Shown here in pieces: positions 44,423 to 54,034 of a DNA stretch of 64,000 bases; positions within the stretch are counted from its first letter, which is position 1, and each line of letters starts with the position of its first letter. Source of the stretch: Berkiella sp964496435 (GTDB taxonomy: Bacteria > Pseudomonadota > Gammaproteobacteria > Berkiellales > Berkiellaceae); assembly GCA_964496435.1 (NCBI GenBank), contig CAZBZP010000019.1, forward strand, positions 14,745 to 78,744. Reading direction: 5' to 3'. The position numbers and the translations under genes are program-made. Below the pieces are notes generated by a model. The model had not been told where the DNA came from and did no database searches. It worked only from the letters and a program-made list of their open reading frames with translations.

Positions 44423-44464
44423 TCAAGAAATACCTTATTCACTTTTGCATAATTTTCATTTGAT
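44423..44464. repeat. 42-bp block shared with the tra promoter region, copy 2
   Basis: 39 of 42 positions match 28497-28538. It retains only one arm (AATACCTTATT) of the 11-bp inverted repeat found at the tra copy. It lies directly upstream of the minus-strand mobilisation operon. Confidence 0.85.
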
Positions 44465-44610
44465 CATCTAAATCATCAATAGTAATTGAACAACTTAGCA
44501 ACTCTGAAGAAAAAAGAACTGAGCGCAGCGAAGGAAAAAGAGCGAAAAAAGAAAAATAAAAATGATTAAGGCAACCAGATCAAGCTGAGCGACAAAAAAA
44601 GCCCGGAGGA

Positions 44611-44650
44611 ACAAAGGGCGCACACTACACGTTCTGCGAACGTCGATGTT
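44611..44650 (+). other. oriT: oriT with Ti/RSF1010-type nic region
   Basis: AAAGGGCGCACACTACACG followed by a 6-bp inverted repeat ACGTTC-TGC-GAACGT (44629-44643). The AAGGGCGCA core is the conserved nick region of MOBQ-type transfer origins (Ti and RSF1010 families). It lies between the Ti-type traD gene and the relaxase gene, exactly where an oriT is expected. The other bases of 44465-44709 are A-rich and show no gene. Confidence 0.85.
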
Positions 44651-44709
44651 GCAAAACCGTTATCCATTCATTACTCTAATTTTCAAGTCAGCATTAAGAA
44701 ATCATTTTC

Positions 44710-47352
44710 ATGGCAATATTTCATTTAGATGTTAAAAATGTATCACGCTCTCAAGGCCGTTCAGCTGTTGGTGCTGCAGCCTATAGGGCAGGAGAGCGGA
44801 TTGTAGATGAACGTCTTGGAATAACATTTGATTACTCAAATAAAAAGGGTGTTACCTTTTCTGAAATAATGGCGCCTGACAATGCTCCAGAATGGGTCAA
44901 GGACAGAACACAACTTTGGAATGCCATTGAATCGGCAGAGCTTCGTAAAGACTCGCGGGTTGCAAAAGAAGTTTTAGTAGCACTGCCTAATGAATTATCC
45001 CAAGAAGAACGAGTAGACTTAATTAAAAGCTATTGCCAAGCGCAATTTGTAGATAAGGGCATGATAGCGGATATCAATATTCATGAAGACAACCCAGAAA
45101 ACCCTCATGCCCATATATTGTTGACCACACGAGAAATTACCCCAACGGGCTTCGGTTTTAAAAATCGTGACTGGAATAAGCGAGAATTAGTATTTGAGCA
45201 ACGTCGATCTTGGCAGGATATTGCTAATGCTCATCTTCATTTGGCTGGTCATGACACAAGGATAGATTGCCGGAGCTTACAAGAGCGTGGGATTGATTTA
45301 GAGCCAGGGCTACACCTTGGACAAGCGCCTCATCATGCTGTAAGCAAAGGGCAGGGTGACGACTTTATGCGTTATGTCGATCATCGCGATATTATGCGTG
45401 CCAATGGTGAAAGGGTTATACAAGAGCCCAATATTGCATTGGAGAAACTCAGCCAACAACAATCGGTCTTTGATGAATATGCGATGGCAAAAATAGCCAA
45501 TCAATATAGTGTTGATCTCAATCAGTATAACGAGGTATTAGCGGCCATTAAAAGCGCTAAGCAGCTAGTTGCTTTAGGGGATAATGAATATGGCAAATCG
45601 GTTTATACCACCAGCAAGATGATTGAAATGGAGCATCAGATGCTCAACCAAGCGTATGAGCTGGATAGCAAGCAGGGGCATGCCATTAATCTTGAAGCTG
45701 CCACTCAAGCAGTTGCTTCATCAAATTTAAACGAAGGTCAACGCACAGCCTTTAACCATATTATTAATTCTGGAGATTTAAAAATCATTACCGGTTTTGC
45801 TGGTACTGGCAAAAGCACCTTAATGAAAGTCGCAAGAGAAGCCTTTGAGGGTTCTGGTTATGAAGTTAGAGGTGCTTGTTTCAGTGGTATAGCAACCAAA
45901 GGTCTAGAAAAAGAAGCTGGGATCAAAAGTTTCACAGTAGATTCATGCCTATTACAATGGGAGCAGTGTAAGGGACAGTTAAGTAAAAACGATATTCTGG
46001 TGATAGATGAGGCAGGGATGCTGGGCACGGATAAGATGAATCGATTATTAGGTCATGCCAACTGTTTTGGTGCCAAAGTCATCTTAGTGCACGATACTGA
46101 ACAGTTTAGTGCCATTGACGCTGGGGCACCCTCGCGAGCGATAGCAATGCGATTTGGGGAAAAGGTATTGACCGAGGTAGTCCGTCAACAAAATCCCGAA
46201 ATGAAACTGGCAACTTATGAATTTGCGACTCAGAAAACTGAAAAGGCGTTAAGTCGTTATGAGAAATTGGGCGCGCTGAATATGACAGCTGCCGATGAAA
46301 GTATCGCTCGGAAGATGATGATAGAAGCCTGGGCAAGCGACAGGCTGGAGGGTAAGTCGCAACTGATGTTGGCGTATACCAATGAAAGCGTTCAGGCTTT
46401 AAACAGGGAAGCGAGAGAAGTACGTATTGCTGCCGGTGAAATAGAGGTGGGGAGGGTGTTCTCAGTAGCCAAAGGACAGCGCTCTTTTGCCAAAGGAGAT
46501 GTTGTTTATTTTCTGAAGAACGACAAGCACTTGGAGGTTCAGAACGGCGCCCTTGGAACGATTGAATCCATTGAAGCAAATCATTTTCGCATCAAGACTA
46601 ATGTTGATGGCCGAATTGTAGGCTTAGATATTAGGCAATATAAACATCTAGACCATGGTTATGCTGCAACGATTTATAAGGCTCAAGGAGTTACGGTCAA
46701 TAAAACCTATGTGTTGGCTTCAACCTATTTTGATCGCCATTCGACCTATGTTGCTTGCACCCGCCATAAGGAGTCACTCATGATGTTTGGTAATCAGAAA
46801 GATTTTAAAAATCGAGAGCTGATGATGAAAACTCTTAGTCGAGAGTGCTCAAAGAGTATGACGGTCGATTATGCGCAAGCAAGATGGGTTAAGCCTCAGA
46901 ATAAGCAGGAACTAAACTTAAACTCTAACCAACTTTCGCAGAAACAATTGGCGCAAGAACGACTTCAAATAAAAGATCTCAAATCATATTTTCCAAATAA
47001 GGAATTTTCCTTTGCGCGAGCTTATGAACGCTTGCGAGGATGGTTACAGGGAGTGGTCCAATTAAGCGACAAACGCCAAATGCTCTGTTTAACTAAGAAT
47101 GATCATGTAAAATTGGTACACCATCATTCACAGTTAGAAACACATCTTGGAAAAGAAGCACATATTTCGCTTGATAAGAGAGGGGAGATTAATAAATGTA
47201 CTGTTGTAGAGAAAATTGATGGTATATCGAAGCAACATGAGGTCTTAGATGGAGGTATTACAATAACACGACAAAACAATTCAAAAGACTTAAAAATTGA
47301 AAACCATGTTATTTCAGAAAGTCATTCAATTTTTAATGAATTTGGAAATTAA
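44710..47352 (+). CDS. traA_Ti: MOBQ relaxase-helicase TraA (Ti type)
   Basis: 880 aa. N-terminal MobA/MobL relaxase: MAIFHLDVKNVSRSQGRSAV, catalytic Tyr25 in AAAYRAGER, and the metal-binding histidine triad H125, H133 and H135 (IHEDNPENPHAH). Then a RecD-like helicase with Walker A GFAGTGKST near 363-371, Walker B VIDEAGML, and the UvrD-like C-terminal motif GYAATIYKAQGVTV. It nicks oriT, unwinds and pilots the strand through TraD. The extra ~150 C-terminal residues are lysine-rich and unlike the Ti protein. No strong ribosome site precedes the ATG. Confidence 0.94.
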   Translation: MAIFHLDVKNVSRSQGRSAVGAAAYRAGERIVDERLGITFDYSNKKGVTFSEIMAPDNAPEWVKDRTQLWNAIESAELRKDSRVAKEVLVALPNELSQEERVDLIKSYCQAQFVDKGMIADINIHEDNPENPHAHILLTTREITPTGFGFKNRDWNKRELVFEQRRSWQDIANAHLHLAGHDTRIDCRSLQERGIDLEPGLHLGQAPHHAVSKGQGDDFMRYVDHRDIMRANGERVIQEPNIALEKLSQQQSVFDEYAMAKIANQYSVDLNQYNEVLAAIKSAKQLVALGDNEYGKSVYTTSKMIEMEHQMLNQAYELDSKQGHAINLEAATQAVASSNLNEGQRTAFNHIINSGDLKIITGFAGTGKSTLMKVAREAFEGSGYEVRGACFSGIATKGLEKEAGIKSFTVDSCLLQWEQCKGQLSKNDILVIDEAGMLGTDKMNRLLGHANCFGAKVILVHDTEQFSAIDAGAPSRAIAMRFGEKVLTEVVRQQNPEMKLATYEFATQKTEKALSRYEKLGALNMTAADESIARKMMIEAWASDRLEGKSQLMLAYTNESVQALNREAREVRIAAGEIEVGRVFSVAKGQRSFAKGDVVYFLKNDKHLEVQNGALGTIESIEANHFRIKTNVDGRIVGLDIRQYKHLDHGYAATIYKAQGVTVNKTYVLASTYFDRHSTYVACTRHKESLMMFGNQKDFKNRELMMKTLSRECSKSMTVDYAQARWVKPQNKQELNLNSNQLSQKQLAQERLQIKDLKSYFPNKEFSFARAYERLRGWLQGVVQLSDKRQMLCLTKNDHVKLVHHHSQLETHLGKEAHISLDKRGEINKCTVVEKIDGISKQHEVLDGGITITRQNNSKDLKIENHVISESHSIFNEFGN

Positions 47353-47714
47353 GGTGATAATGATATTTAATTTTTAAATTATACCATTATCTATTAATGG
47401 TTTAACAATTTTAAGCATTCTCAGCCTAGTGGTGCTAAGGAGAAATCTGTTTGTATTCATTTACAATGGTTAGAAAATTTACGACAGAACCTTATTTTTA
47501 GTTTTCTAACCATTAAAATGCACTATAACTACATTAGTCAGCAAGTTAAGCAAATTAGTGTGATTTGAGTAAATGCATTTTATAAATCACAATATCTCAA
47601 TATATACATAAAGCTTTATATGTTTATAACCAAGTCTCATTCAACTGACCTCCATATAGGATAGCAATCAACTCTAAAAAGATATGGTGTTTATTTTAAC
47701 GTGGAGATTTATCA
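47353..47714. other. Intergenic region with a 13-bp inverted repeat
   Basis: No credible gene. Perfect arms AATGGTTAGAAAA (47465-47477) and TTTTCTAACCATT (47502-47514) with 24 bp between. It marks the boundary between the transfer and metal-efflux regions and could be a terminator-like structure, an operator or a remnant of a mobile element end. Confidence 0.5.
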
Positions 47715-48106
47715 ATGGGTAATAATTATGGTTTTGGCAAAACGGTTTCATATTCTTTTGAAATAGCATTAGATAAAGTTAAACAAGAATTACATAAAGA
47801 GGGATTTGGAATACTCTCTGTAATAGACGTTGCTGCCACCCTCAAAAAAGGCTCGATTTTGACATGCCACCCTATCAAATTCTTGGAGCTTGCAATCCAC
47901 TCTTGGCTCAAAGAGCTTTGAAAGTAGAGCCTTCAATAGGATTATTATTACCATGCAATGTGGTTGTGAGGATAGATAGTCAAGATAACGTTTATGTTGA
48001 ATTTATGGACCCTAATGTACTAGTAGAGATAGTTAACAACAAGGATATAGAAAAAGTTTCAGTTGAGGTGAAACGAAAACTTGAACGAGTAATGCATTCA
48101 CTTTAG
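47715..48106 (+). pseudogene. DUF302 family gene with a frameshift
   Basis: ATG at 47715 (GTGGAG ahead) opens MGNNYGFGKTVSYSFEIALDKVKQELHKEGFGILSVIDVAATLKK, the standard DUF302 start. The frame then leaves the family at a run of six A (47844-47849). The other frame continues at once with LDFDMPPYQILGACNPLLAQRALKVEPSIGLLLPCNVVV to a stop at 48106. One more base in the A tract would restore a normal 130-aa protein. DUF302 proteins are small, of unknown function, and often sit near metal-response genes. Confidence 0.85.
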
Positions 48107-48132
48107 TTAACAAATGCATGAAAGTGAGCATC

Positions 48133-48424
48133 ATGCTTAAAGATGTTAAGTCTACAAATGAAGCGGGTGAGCTGCGCGATCACTTAGCAAATGAAAGAAC
48201 ATTCCTTGCTTGAACCAGGATCAGTATAGGCATAATGACATTTGGATTTGAGATGGAAAATTTTCTCTGTTCATAAAAGGATGCGCCAAGAAAAGTCAAA
48301 AAGTATATTGACAATGCCTCCTCTATTTTACCTGGAACTTCTCCTGATCTATTTTCTTGATTGGAATTTTGTTAGTAATTTATTTGAGTATAAGCTTAAG
48401 CTATTGTGGTACTTGTATCGTTAG
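48133..48424 (+). pseudogene. Decayed DUF202 (YidH-like) membrane protein gene
   Basis: ATG at 48133 gives EAGELRDHLANERTFLA, the DUF202 N-terminal signature, but the expected Trp codon is TGA. Beyond it TRISIGIMTFGF continues in frame, then further shifts are needed to read FSLFIKRM-like and LIGILLVIYL membrane segments. At least one nonsense change and two frameshifts mean this is a true pseudogene rather than a single sequencing error. DUF202 genes are commonly found near efflux genes. Confidence 0.72.
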
Positions 48425-48671
48425 AAAACTCTATTTAAATTATTTAAGTAATGTTTTTCCCGCTTACAAGAAATAATGGTACAAAAGCAATCTTAGTTAC
48501 ACTTTCTGCAACACTGTTAAGATAAAATGGTTAATTCCAACGGTGACCGAGAGTGTTTTTATGCTTGTTTAGCATAGGATAAAAGTAAAAAAGCAAGATA
48601 TTTAGTATACTTTATAAAAGGTTTCTAATTAGCTTAGTGCACATTCCCATAAATCCTTAAGGAGTTGCTGT
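48425..48671 (+). other. Upstream region of the Cus-type efflux operon
   Basis: AT-rich, no gene. TATACT at 48606-48611 could be a -10 box, without a clear -35, which would suit an activator-dependent metal-induced promoter. AAGGAG ribosome site precedes the ATG at 48672. Confidence 0.35.
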
Positions 48672-50153
48672 ATGAATAGAGGGCTTTTAGCCATCATCAT
48701 TACAGTCGCATTATTACTGGGAGGTGGGGCGGGATATTACATAAAAGCGGATCACTTCATTGATAGTTCTAAATCGATAAATCAGAAATCAAATCCCATA
48801 TACTGGATAGATCCTATGGAACCCCAGGTTCATTATTCTGGCCCTGGGAAATCACATATGGGGATGGAATTAATACCAGTATTTGAGAAAAAGGGAAAAG
48901 AAGAAAAAGAAACTGGCTCAGTCAGCATTTCTCCTACCATTGTGGAAAATTTAGGTGTGCGTACCGCGATAGTTGAGCGTGGTGCATTAATACGACAAAT
49001 TGAAACAGTGGGTTACGTTGTTCCAAACGAAAATAAAATTACTCATATTCATACGTATGCTGAAGGGTGGATAAGAAAATTAGTAGTAAAGGCCACAGGC
49101 GAACCTGTTATAAAAGGTCAACTATTATTACAGCTTTATTCTCCTATTTTGATTGGCGCGCAAAAGGAATATTTATTAGCATTAGGAGGCAATGATAAAA
49201 GTTTAATTGAAGCGGCATATCACAAATTACAAAATTTCAAGATTTCCGAAGAGCAAATAGAAAGGATCCGAAAATCATGGCAAGCAGAACAGCTAGTCGA
49301 CATGTTCTCCCCAATAGATGGTGTTATTGCTGAATTGAATGTACGCGAGGGCATGCGAGTTGCTCCTGAAACTGAAATTATGAGTCTGGTTGATCTCTCT
49401 TCTGTTTGGATCATTGCCCAGATATTTGAGCAGCAAGCTGGTTGGGTTACACAAGGTCAAGAAGCAAAGGCAAAACTTCCAGCTTTTCCCAGTCAAGAAT
49501 GGAATGGGAAAGTGGAATATGTCTATCCAGAAGTCGACTCAACCACGCGAACATTAAAAGTACGTTTTCTTTTTGATAATCCTCATCAAATGCTAAAACC
49601 CAATATGTATGCGAACGTTATTTTGTTGGTATCTCCTAAAGAAAATGTACTGAGCATTCCTACGGAAGCTTTAATTCGTCACAGTCAAGGTGATCGTGTG
49701 ATTGTGGCTTTAGGAGAAGGGCGCTTTCAAGCACGACCTGTAACAACTGGTATTGAAACAGACAATAAAATTGAAATTGTTTCTGGACTTAAAGAAGGTG
49801 AAGAGGTAGTTACATCGGGCCAGTTTTTAATTGATTCTGAGGCGAACCTAAAAGCATCCACACAAAGGATGTCGCAACAAAATGAAAGCTCATCAACATC
49901 AATGTTAGCTATAGAAGGCATAGGCGTCGTACAAAGTGTAAATGACAAACAACATATCGTAACACTTAAGCATGAAGCAATTGCTGCCTTAAGTATGCCA
50001 GAAATGACAATGGACTTTTTTGTTAATGAGAATATTTCACTCTCATCATTTAAAGCAGGCAATCGCATAAGATTTACAATAGAAAAAGATCCCATGCATC
50101 AATTTGTAATAACCAAAATAATACCTATTGACAATGAACGGTTATCGCCATGA
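48672..50153 (+). CDS. cusB: Cus-type RND periplasmic adaptor with fused CusF-like domain
   Basis: 493 aa. Membrane anchor (~5-23), a heavy-metal-binding domain (~42-72: YWIDPMEPQVHYSGPGKSHMGMELIPVF), the adaptor body (barrel-sandwich, alpha hairpin and beta barrel to ~385), and a C-terminal CusF-like domain (~413-488) with MPEMTMDF, whose Met residues bind Cu(I)/Ag(I) in CusF. In E. coli CusB and CusF are separate proteins, so this is a natural fusion that keeps the metallochaperone at the pump. The stop overlaps cusA by 4 bp. Confidence 0.92.
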   Translation: MNRGLLAIIITVALLLGGGAGYYIKADHFIDSSKSINQKSNPIYWIDPMEPQVHYSGPGKSHMGMELIPVFEKKGKEEKETGSVSISPTIVENLGVRTAIVERGALIRQIETVGYVVPNENKITHIHTYAEGWIRKLVVKATGEPVIKGQLLLQLYSPILIGAQKEYLLALGGNDKSLIEAAYHKLQNFKISEEQIERIRKSWQAEQLVDMFSPIDGVIAELNVREGMRVAPETEIMSLVDLSSVWIIAQIFEQQAGWVTQGQEAKAKLPAFPSQEWNGKVEYVYPEVDSTTRTLKVRFLFDNPHQMLKPNMYANVILLVSPKENVLSIPTEALIRHSQGDRVIVALGEGRFQARPVTTGIETDNKIEIVSGLKEGEEVVTSGQFLIDSEANLKASTQRMSQQNESSSTSMLAIEGIGVVQSVNDKQHIVTLKHEAIAALSMPEMTMDFFVNENISLSSFKAGNRIRFTIEKDPMHQFVITKIIPIDNERLSP

Positions 50154-53100
50154 TTGGAGGTGTTATACGTTGGTCGTTACAAAATAGAGTTTTAATCTTA
50201 ATCTTGACCGTATTGCTTGTTTTAGCTGGGCTATATTCAGTTAAACACATTGCGGTGGATGCAATTCCAGATTTATCTGATGTGCAAGTAATTATCAGAA
50301 CATCCTATCCTGGGCAAGCGCCGCAAGTAGTGGAAGACCAAGTAACTTATCCCTTAACAACAGCAATGTTAGCAGTGCCGGGTGCAGTGGCAGTTCGGGG
50401 CGAGTCTTCTTTTGGCGATTCCTATGTCTACATCATTTTTCAAGATGGTACAGATTTATATTGGGCACGTTCGCGTGTACTAGAATATTTAAGCCAAATT
50501 GCGAACAAGTTACCAAGTGGAGCGCAAACAGCATTAGGTCCTGATGCTACAGGCGTAGGTTGGGTTTATGAATACGCACTTGTTGATCCTACTGGTAAAC
50601 ATGATCTATCACAACTTCGGAGTATACAAGATTGGTTCTTAAAATATGAATTACAAAAAGTCACCGGCATAGCTGAAGTCGCGACAGTAGGTGGAATGGT
50701 TCGTCAATATCAGATAGTTCTTGATCCGAACCAACTACGTGCTTTTGGGATTACTATAGAGCAAGTCAAACAAGCATTGCAAAAAAGCAATCAAGATATT
50801 GGTGGTTCTGCAGTGGAAATGGGCGAAGCCGAATATATGGTACGCTCAAGTGGTTATTTGAAATCAATCCAGGACATTGAAAAAGTTTTTCTTAAGGTAG
50901 AGAAAAATGGTATTCCCATTTTGATAAAAGATGTAGCTCATGTTCAAGTTGGACCGCAAATGCGCCGAGGGATAGCAGAGCTTAACGGTAAAGGAGAAGT
51001 AGTCGGCGGCATTATTGTTATGCGTTATGGCCATAATGCACAAGATACCATTCAGAGAATAAAAACAAGGATCAATGAACTCAAACTCAGTCTGCCCAAA
51101 GGGGTTGAGATTATAGAAACTTACGATCGCTCAAATCTTATTCAACATTCAGTCAATACACTATATGACAAATTATTTGAGGAATTTATTGTTGTATCAT
51201 TGATCTGTTTTGCATTCCTCTTTCATTTTAGATCTTCTTTGGTTGTTGTCATTAGCTTGCCTATCGGCATTTTGATTGCGCTCATTATAATGCATTTACA
51301 AGGAATCAATGCCAACATTATGTCTTTAGGTGGAATTGCTATTGCTATCGGAGTGATGGTTGATGCTGCTATTGTCATGATTGAAAATGCGCATAAACAC
51401 CTTGAACATGATAATAGTAAAGAAAACCGTTGGAAGGTAATTGAACGATCTGCAATGGAAGTTGGACCCTCGCTTTTCTTTTCATTACTCATTGTTACAG
51501 TCAGTTTCTTGCCTGTATTTGCACTGCAAGCTCAAGAAGGTCGTTTATTTATCCCCTTAGCATATACAAAAACTTATGCCATGGCAGCTGCAAGTGTGCT
51601 ATCTATTACCCTTGTTCCAGTACTAATGGGTTATTTAATCAGAGGTAAAATAAAATCGGAACTACAAAACCCTCTCAATAAACTCTTAGCACTGTTGTAT
51701 CGTCCTTTACTCAAATTAATATTAAAGATCCCAAAAACTACTATTATTATTGCTCTTGTGTTTGTGATAATGGGGGTTTTTCCGTTATTTCGTTTAGGTA
51801 CGGAATTTATGCCTGAAATGAATGAAGGTGATCTTCTATATATGCCAACGACCTTTCCGGGGATCTCAATTGGAAAAGCAGAACAAATTTTGCAACAGAC
51901 AGATAAGCTTATAGCCAGTGTGCCCGAAGTGAAAACCGTGTTTGGTAAAATTGGACGGGCACAAACGGCAACAGATCCTGCGCCACTTTCAATGATTGAA
52001 ACTACTATTCAATTTAAACCTCAAACTGAATGGCGTAAGGGCCTAACGCTTGAAGCATTACGTTTGGAATTAGAAGAGCGAGTCAAATTGCCAGGCTTAT
52101 CTAATGCATGGGTAATGCCAATACGCACCCGAATTGACATGTTGGCAACAGGTATAAAAACCCCCGTAGGAATTAAGATAGCTGGTCCCGATCTTGCGGT
52201 AATTCAAAAACTTGGTATGCAAATTGAGGAAGTTCTCAAAACAGTACCCGGAACTGTATCAGCATTTGCTGAACGTGTTGCAAGCGGTCGTTATATTAAT
52301 GTCGAAATTGACAGGATAAAAGCAGCTCGATATGGCTTAAGCATTGATGATATTCAAATGATAGTTCAAACAGCTATTGGTGGATTGGATGTGACTCAAA
52401 CAGTTGAAAGTCGTGAGCGTTATCCTGTGAATTTGCGTTATCCTCGAGAACTTCGAGATTCATTGGAAGAATTAAAAGTACTTCCAATCATCACAGAAAT
52501 GGGTGCAACTATACCATTGAGTGAAGTGGCAGATCTTCACATTAGCGAAGGGCCAGATATGATTAGAAGTGAGAATGCAAGATTGAATGGGTGGATTTAT
52601 ATTGATATAGCCAGTAGAGATTTGGGTTCTTACATTAATGAAGCAAAAGAAAAAATAAAGGAAAAAATAGACCTCCCAGCTGGCTACTCTCTAAGTTGGT
52701 CTGGTCAATATGAGTACTTAGAACGAGCAAAAGCTCGCCTGGGAATTGTTGCTCCATTTACCTTAGTTATCATTGTATTGCTTCTGTATTTGAATTTTCG
52801 TCGCTTTTCTGAAGTCTTAGTGATTTTAGCAGCTGTACCTTTTGGTTTAGTAGGTGGAATTTGGTTTTTGTATTTTCTTGGATATCACCTATCAATTGCA
52901 GCTGGAGTAGGATTTATAGCGCTTGCCGGGATCGCAGTGGAAATTATGGTAGTTAAGCTGTTATATCTTAATCAAGCATTATCAAAGCGTCAGCTATTAG
53001 TGGAGCAAGAACAACGCACTATCTCTTTGGAAGATATTCGAGCTGCTATAGTAGAAGGCGCTTTACTAAGATTAAGACCCATTATGATGACAACATTCGC

Positions 53101-53272
53101 CATTATAGGTGGTTTGTTACCAATTATGCTTATAGGTGGCACGGGATCCGAGGTAATGAGGCGTATAGCGGCACCTATGGTAGGAGGAATGATTACGTCA
53201 ACTTTGTTAGCGCTTCTTGTTTTGCCGTCAATTTATTTATTATGGAAACAGAATGTTCTTTTGAAAAAATGA
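50150..53272 (+). CDS. cusA: Heavy-metal RND transporter CusA/SilA
   Basis: 1040 aa, 12 membrane segments in the RND order with two large periplasmic loops. VDAIPDLSDVQVIIRTSYPGQAP near residue 37 is the monovalent-metal (Cu/Ag) version of the HME-RND signature; the Zn/Co/Cd group has DAFPDVTNVQV instead. GIAIAIGVMVDAAIVMIENAHK in TM4 is conserved. It exports Cu(I)/Ag(I) with CusB and an outer-membrane channel. No cusC follows directly, so the HelC-like protein at 54238 may serve both pumps. Confidence 0.95.
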   Translation: MIGGVIRWSLQNRVLILILTVLLVLAGLYSVKHIAVDAIPDLSDVQVIIRTSYPGQAPQVVEDQVTYPLTTAMLAVPGAVAVRGESSFGDSYVYIIFQDGTDLYWARSRVLEYLSQIANKLPSGAQTALGPDATGVGWVYEYALVDPTGKHDLSQLRSIQDWFLKYELQKVTGIAEVATVGGMVRQYQIVLDPNQLRAFGITIEQVKQALQKSNQDIGGSAVEMGEAEYMVRSSGYLKSIQDIEKVFLKVEKNGIPILIKDVAHVQVGPQMRRGIAELNGKGEVVGGIIVMRYGHNAQDTIQRIKTRINELKLSLPKGVEIIETYDRSNLIQHSVNTLYDKLFEEFIVVSLICFAFLFHFRSSLVVVISLPIGILIALIIMHLQGINANIMSLGGIAIAIGVMVDAAIVMIENAHKHLEHDNSKENRWKVIERSAMEVGPSLFFSLLIVTVSFLPVFALQAQEGRLFIPLAYTKTYAMAAASVLSITLVPVLMGYLIRGKIKSELQNPLNKLLALLYRPLLKLILKIPKTTIIIALVFVIMGVFPLFRLGTEFMPEMNEGDLLYMPTTFPGISIGKAEQILQQTDKLIASVPEVKTVFGKIGRAQTATDPAPLSMIETTIQFKPQTEWRKGLTLEALRLELEERVKLPGLSNAWVMPIRTRIDMLATGIKTPVGIKIAGPDLAVIQKLGMQIEEVLKTVPGTVSAFAERVASGRYINVEIDRIKAARYGLSIDDIQMIVQTAIGGLDVTQTVESRERYPVNLRYPRELRDSLEELKVLPIITEMGATIPLSEVADLHISEGPDMIRSENARLNGWIYIDIASRDLGSYINEAKEKIKEKIDLPAGYSLSWSGQYEYLERAKARLGIVAPFTLVIIVLLLYLNFRRFSEVLVILAAVPFGLVGGIWFLYFLGYHLSIAAGVGFIALAGIAVEIMVVKLLYLNQALSKRQLLVEQEQRTISLEDIRAAIVEGALLRLRPIMMTTFAIIGGLLPIMLIGGTGSEVMRRIAAPMVGGMITSTLLALLVLPSIYLLWKQNVLLKK

Positions 53273-53295
53273 ATTTTTATTGGAGTGCTATGATA

Positions 53296-53712
53296 TTAAG
53301 TTAATTCTTGGATTTCAGGGATATTTTCTATTGGTACTGGGATAACTGTTTTTAAAACGCTGGAGTCACATAAATATGCCTTTCCATTTATTTTATGAGC
53401 AGGTAATCTTGTGGTAGGAAAAGGGTCAATAATGAAGCGATTTATAATTACGACCACATTTGCATCCAAGTTCGCTGCTTGATTTTTTAATAAATTTACC
53501 AACATAGTTTGAACATATTCCTGCGAAGTGACTGATCCTGCAGAATCATTACCATAAAAACTACTAACGTTTCCAGAAAATTTACAATTTCCTGAAACCG
53601 TCTTGTTGGTAATAACAACATTTTGTGCACCAGGAACCAATGATACTGAAGAACAACTAGTTGTAAAACTTCCAAAGATGACAGCTAATCCAACGAAAGT
53701 AATCTTATTCAT
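53296..53712 (-). CDS. DUF4156-like lipoprotein
   Basis: 138 aa from the ATG at 53712, which has AAGGAG ahead and begins a lipoprotein signal (NKITFVGLAVIFGSFTTSC, lipobox TSC). The mature part has VPGAQNVVITNK, GNCKFSGNV, a LVNLLKNQAANLDANVVVI helix-strand and a KAYLC end, the DUF4156 layout of small outer-membrane-attached proteins. Function unknown. It converges on cusA and interrupts the two efflux operons. Confidence 0.75.
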   Translation of the reverse strand: MNKITFVGLAVIFGSFTTSCSSVSLVPGAQNVVITNKTVSGNCKFSGNVSSFYGNDSAGSVTSQEYVQTMLVNLLKNQAANLDANVVVIINRFIIDPFPTTRLPAHKINGKAYLCDSSVLKTVIPVPIENIPEIQELT

Positions 53713-54034
53713 AAACAACTCCTTTTGGGGTTCTACTAAAGCCTTAGTAAATTTATGCATGCCAGCATTTCTTGTTGATAATTCGACCGAATCCCCGCTC
53801 AATCATACCAATGATCATTCGTTGTGTAATATTGAATCCGTACCGCACTCTCTAGCAAGAATAATTTTCCCATGCGAAATTTTCATCTTATAGCATATGA
53901 TTATATATAAATAACATGTAAGTCGCCAAACTACCGATGTCATATTGATTAGCTAATACCCGGATCCAAACTATAGTTAGTATATCGCGATATTCTGTTA
54001 CTATTATTTGGTCATTAAACTAAAGTAAATTGCT

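Noticed and set aside
46106..46579. 157-aa minus-strand ORF inside the relaxase gene
   Set aside because: It lies wholly within the conserved helicase domain of traA on the other strand and has no family features.
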